DNA from: DASCNA01 sp036011305
GTDB lineage: Bacteria > Verrucomicrobiota > Lentisphaeria > Victivallales > GWF2-38-69
Length of the DNA: 64,000 nt
Assembly: GCA_036011305.1 (NCBI GenBank)
Contig: DASCNA010000182.1
Span: 6,297-70,296, forward strand
Reading direction: 5' to 3'
Part shown: positions 63,901 to 64,000 of the stretch, piece after piece
Position numbering within the stretch: the stretch's first letter is position 1
How the letters are laid out: each line of letters begins with the position of its first letter
Made by a program: the position numbers and the translations under genes
Notes under the pieces: generated by a model
Database searches by the model: none
The model's input: only the letters and a program-made list of their open reading frames with translations
Told to the model about the DNA's origin: nothing

Positions 63901-64000
63901 GCGATCTTTAAGATATCTTATAATAAAAGGTTCAAATAAAGTTAGAGCCATTTTCTTAGGAATACCGCACTGGTCCAATTTCAGTTCAGGACCAACAACA
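60901..64000 (-). CDS. rpoC: RNA polymerase beta' subunit (5' part beyond window)
   Basis: About 1033 residues of beta' up to the normal C-terminus. The frame runs past 63978 to the window edge with VVGPELKLDQCG, so the start lies outside. The catalytic metal motif YNADFDGDQMAVHIPLS, the bridge helix region GSRGSRDQIRQLGGMRGLM, the Zn2 cluster (CKEDDCGTS; CECDYGICIKC) and the trigger-loop start PGTQLTMRTFHIGGTAS are visible. Between that and TGGLPRVAELFEARRP lies an insertion of about 180-190 residues, the SI3 type. Catalytic and C-terminal parts are in one gene, so rpoC is not split. Confidence 0.97.
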   Translation of the reverse strand, partial: VVGPELKLDQCGIPKKMALTLFEPFIIRYLKDRGFVHTVRSAKKMIERGEHAVWDILEEVTNGHPVMLNRAPTLHRLSIQAFNPVLIEGSALRIHPLVCTAYNADFDGDQMAVHIPLSYAAQMETKLLMLAPNNIFSPSNGKPIATPSQDITLGSYFLTIVNEARKNQKTYAGYFEVLTAWDIGELDIHELVNIPNPDYGKDTIWGDKKSKYITTSLGRCIFNEIWPDELGFYNQPTNKKILTKLVSDCYAEVGHKETIKVLDELKDMGYEYATRSGYTISVADIKVPRSKEKEIELSRNKVEKIEKQFSKGIITEGERTNKIIDTWTKVANTVADELISTLEKGTVKDGEVNPVYAMLDSGSRGSRDQIRQLGGMRGLMAKPSGEIIERPILSNFREGLSVLEYFISTHGARKGLADTALKTADSGYMTRKLVDVSQDVICKEDDCGTSNFIKMSPIVDSGEIIVPIEDRVFGRFSARDIPSKAKKGEFLVRANEYIDEEIAAQIGKNNIDEVLIRSPLTCECDYGICIKCYGKNLASNRMAQIGDALGIIAAQSIGEPGTQLTMRTFHIGGTASSSMQQSRIKVTNSGKIHYGGNTRFVEDKEGVKKVVKGGTISIIGTKGVILGKHELLIGATVFFEENDKVKKDDIVAKWDPFNVPIISEVSGRVEYRDLIDGITLSRELRSSGIEEITVMEHREDLHPQIVVFGKDDEVLDHQPLPSSAHIMVKENDVIEPGTVMARLPRQLAKNKDITGGLPRVAELFEARRPKEIAEIARMSGRIEIGKMGRGKIQILIFDVDDPTLIEEHSIPANKHLTVRKGDIVTKGQKISEGAIVPHDLLEICGPQELQKYLVNEVQMVYRSQGVEINDKHIEIIVKQMLQKVRISEAGTSSYLPGEQIDKRSFIKENIRVAQNGGTPAEADPVLLGITKACLESESFISAASFQDTTRILTDASTLGKIDKLRGFKENVITGHLIPAGTGCEDYTHLRVRKLANEIEPEFASSEEDEILTVEETAAKEKAEQILAINEEN

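Noticed and set aside
1..64000. CRISPR array, complete insertion sequence or known anti-phage system
   Set aside because: No regularly spaced short direct repeats, no transposase with terminal repeats, and no restriction, retron, toxin-antitoxin or Cas-type genes were seen.

Overview
This is an AT-rich bacterial chromosome segment (about 30% G+C by eye) with ordinary housekeeping genes, short intergenic spaces, good Shine-Dalgarno sites and the standard genetic code. The organism makes peptidoglycan (murC), uses the MEP isoprenoid route (ispH), synthesises branched-chain amino acids (ilvD) and stores polyphosphate (ppk). Its rpoC is a single uninterrupted gene, unlike the split rpoC1/rpoC2 of cyanobacteria, and has a medium-sized insertion in the trigger-loop region like that of many Gram-negative lineages. 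A Gram-negative-type bacterium outside Proteobacteria and Cyanobacteria fits, but I cannot name the phylum from the sequence alone.

Layout. 1-13.9 kb is backbone: ppk and a Ppx/GppA-HD protein, a decayed TPR gene, a family 4 uracil-DNA glycosylase, a C45-type hydrolase, a sugar-type MFS carrier, ispH, an ABC-2 permease, a formyltransferase-like protein, ffh and ilvD. 13.9-22.6 kb is an accessory region that starts at a tRNA-Asn gene. It holds a broken tyrosine integrase whose 3' end runs antisense into the tRNA, a tandem duplication that created a chimeric receiver/Cys-rich gene, a receiver-diguanylate cyclase, a PocR/PAS hybrid histidine kinase with an overlapping receiver gene, and fragments of further two-component genes. 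22.7-32.9 kb is mixed accessory DNA: a GH106-like hydrolase and a 5'-truncated GH18 chitinase behind a consensus promoter, small secreted proteins, two Bcr/CflA-type exporters each near a regulator, a very short HlyD-like protein and a GNAT enzyme.

33-54.5 kb is backbone again: trkH/trkA, a Met/Cys-rich repeat protein, an ATP-grasp-like gene abutting uvrB, an EamA/LysR divergent pair, an operon ending in acylphosphatase and a secreted acetolactate decarboxylase, prmA, murC, a SNF2 helicase and two glycosyltransferases. 54.6-64 kb is the rpoC-rpsL-rpsG-fusA-rpsJ-rplC-rplD-rplW-rplB-rpsS block on the minus strand. It lacks tuf between fusA and rpsJ and ends at a strong terminator after rpsS, where rplV-rpsC-rplP would normally follow.

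The most unusual material is the tRNA-Asn-linked signalling island, which shows visible gene birth by tandem duplication and gene decay, and a set of pseudogenes found by reading the spaces between annotated genes. I did not find a CRISPR array, a complete insertion sequence or a recognisable anti-phage system.
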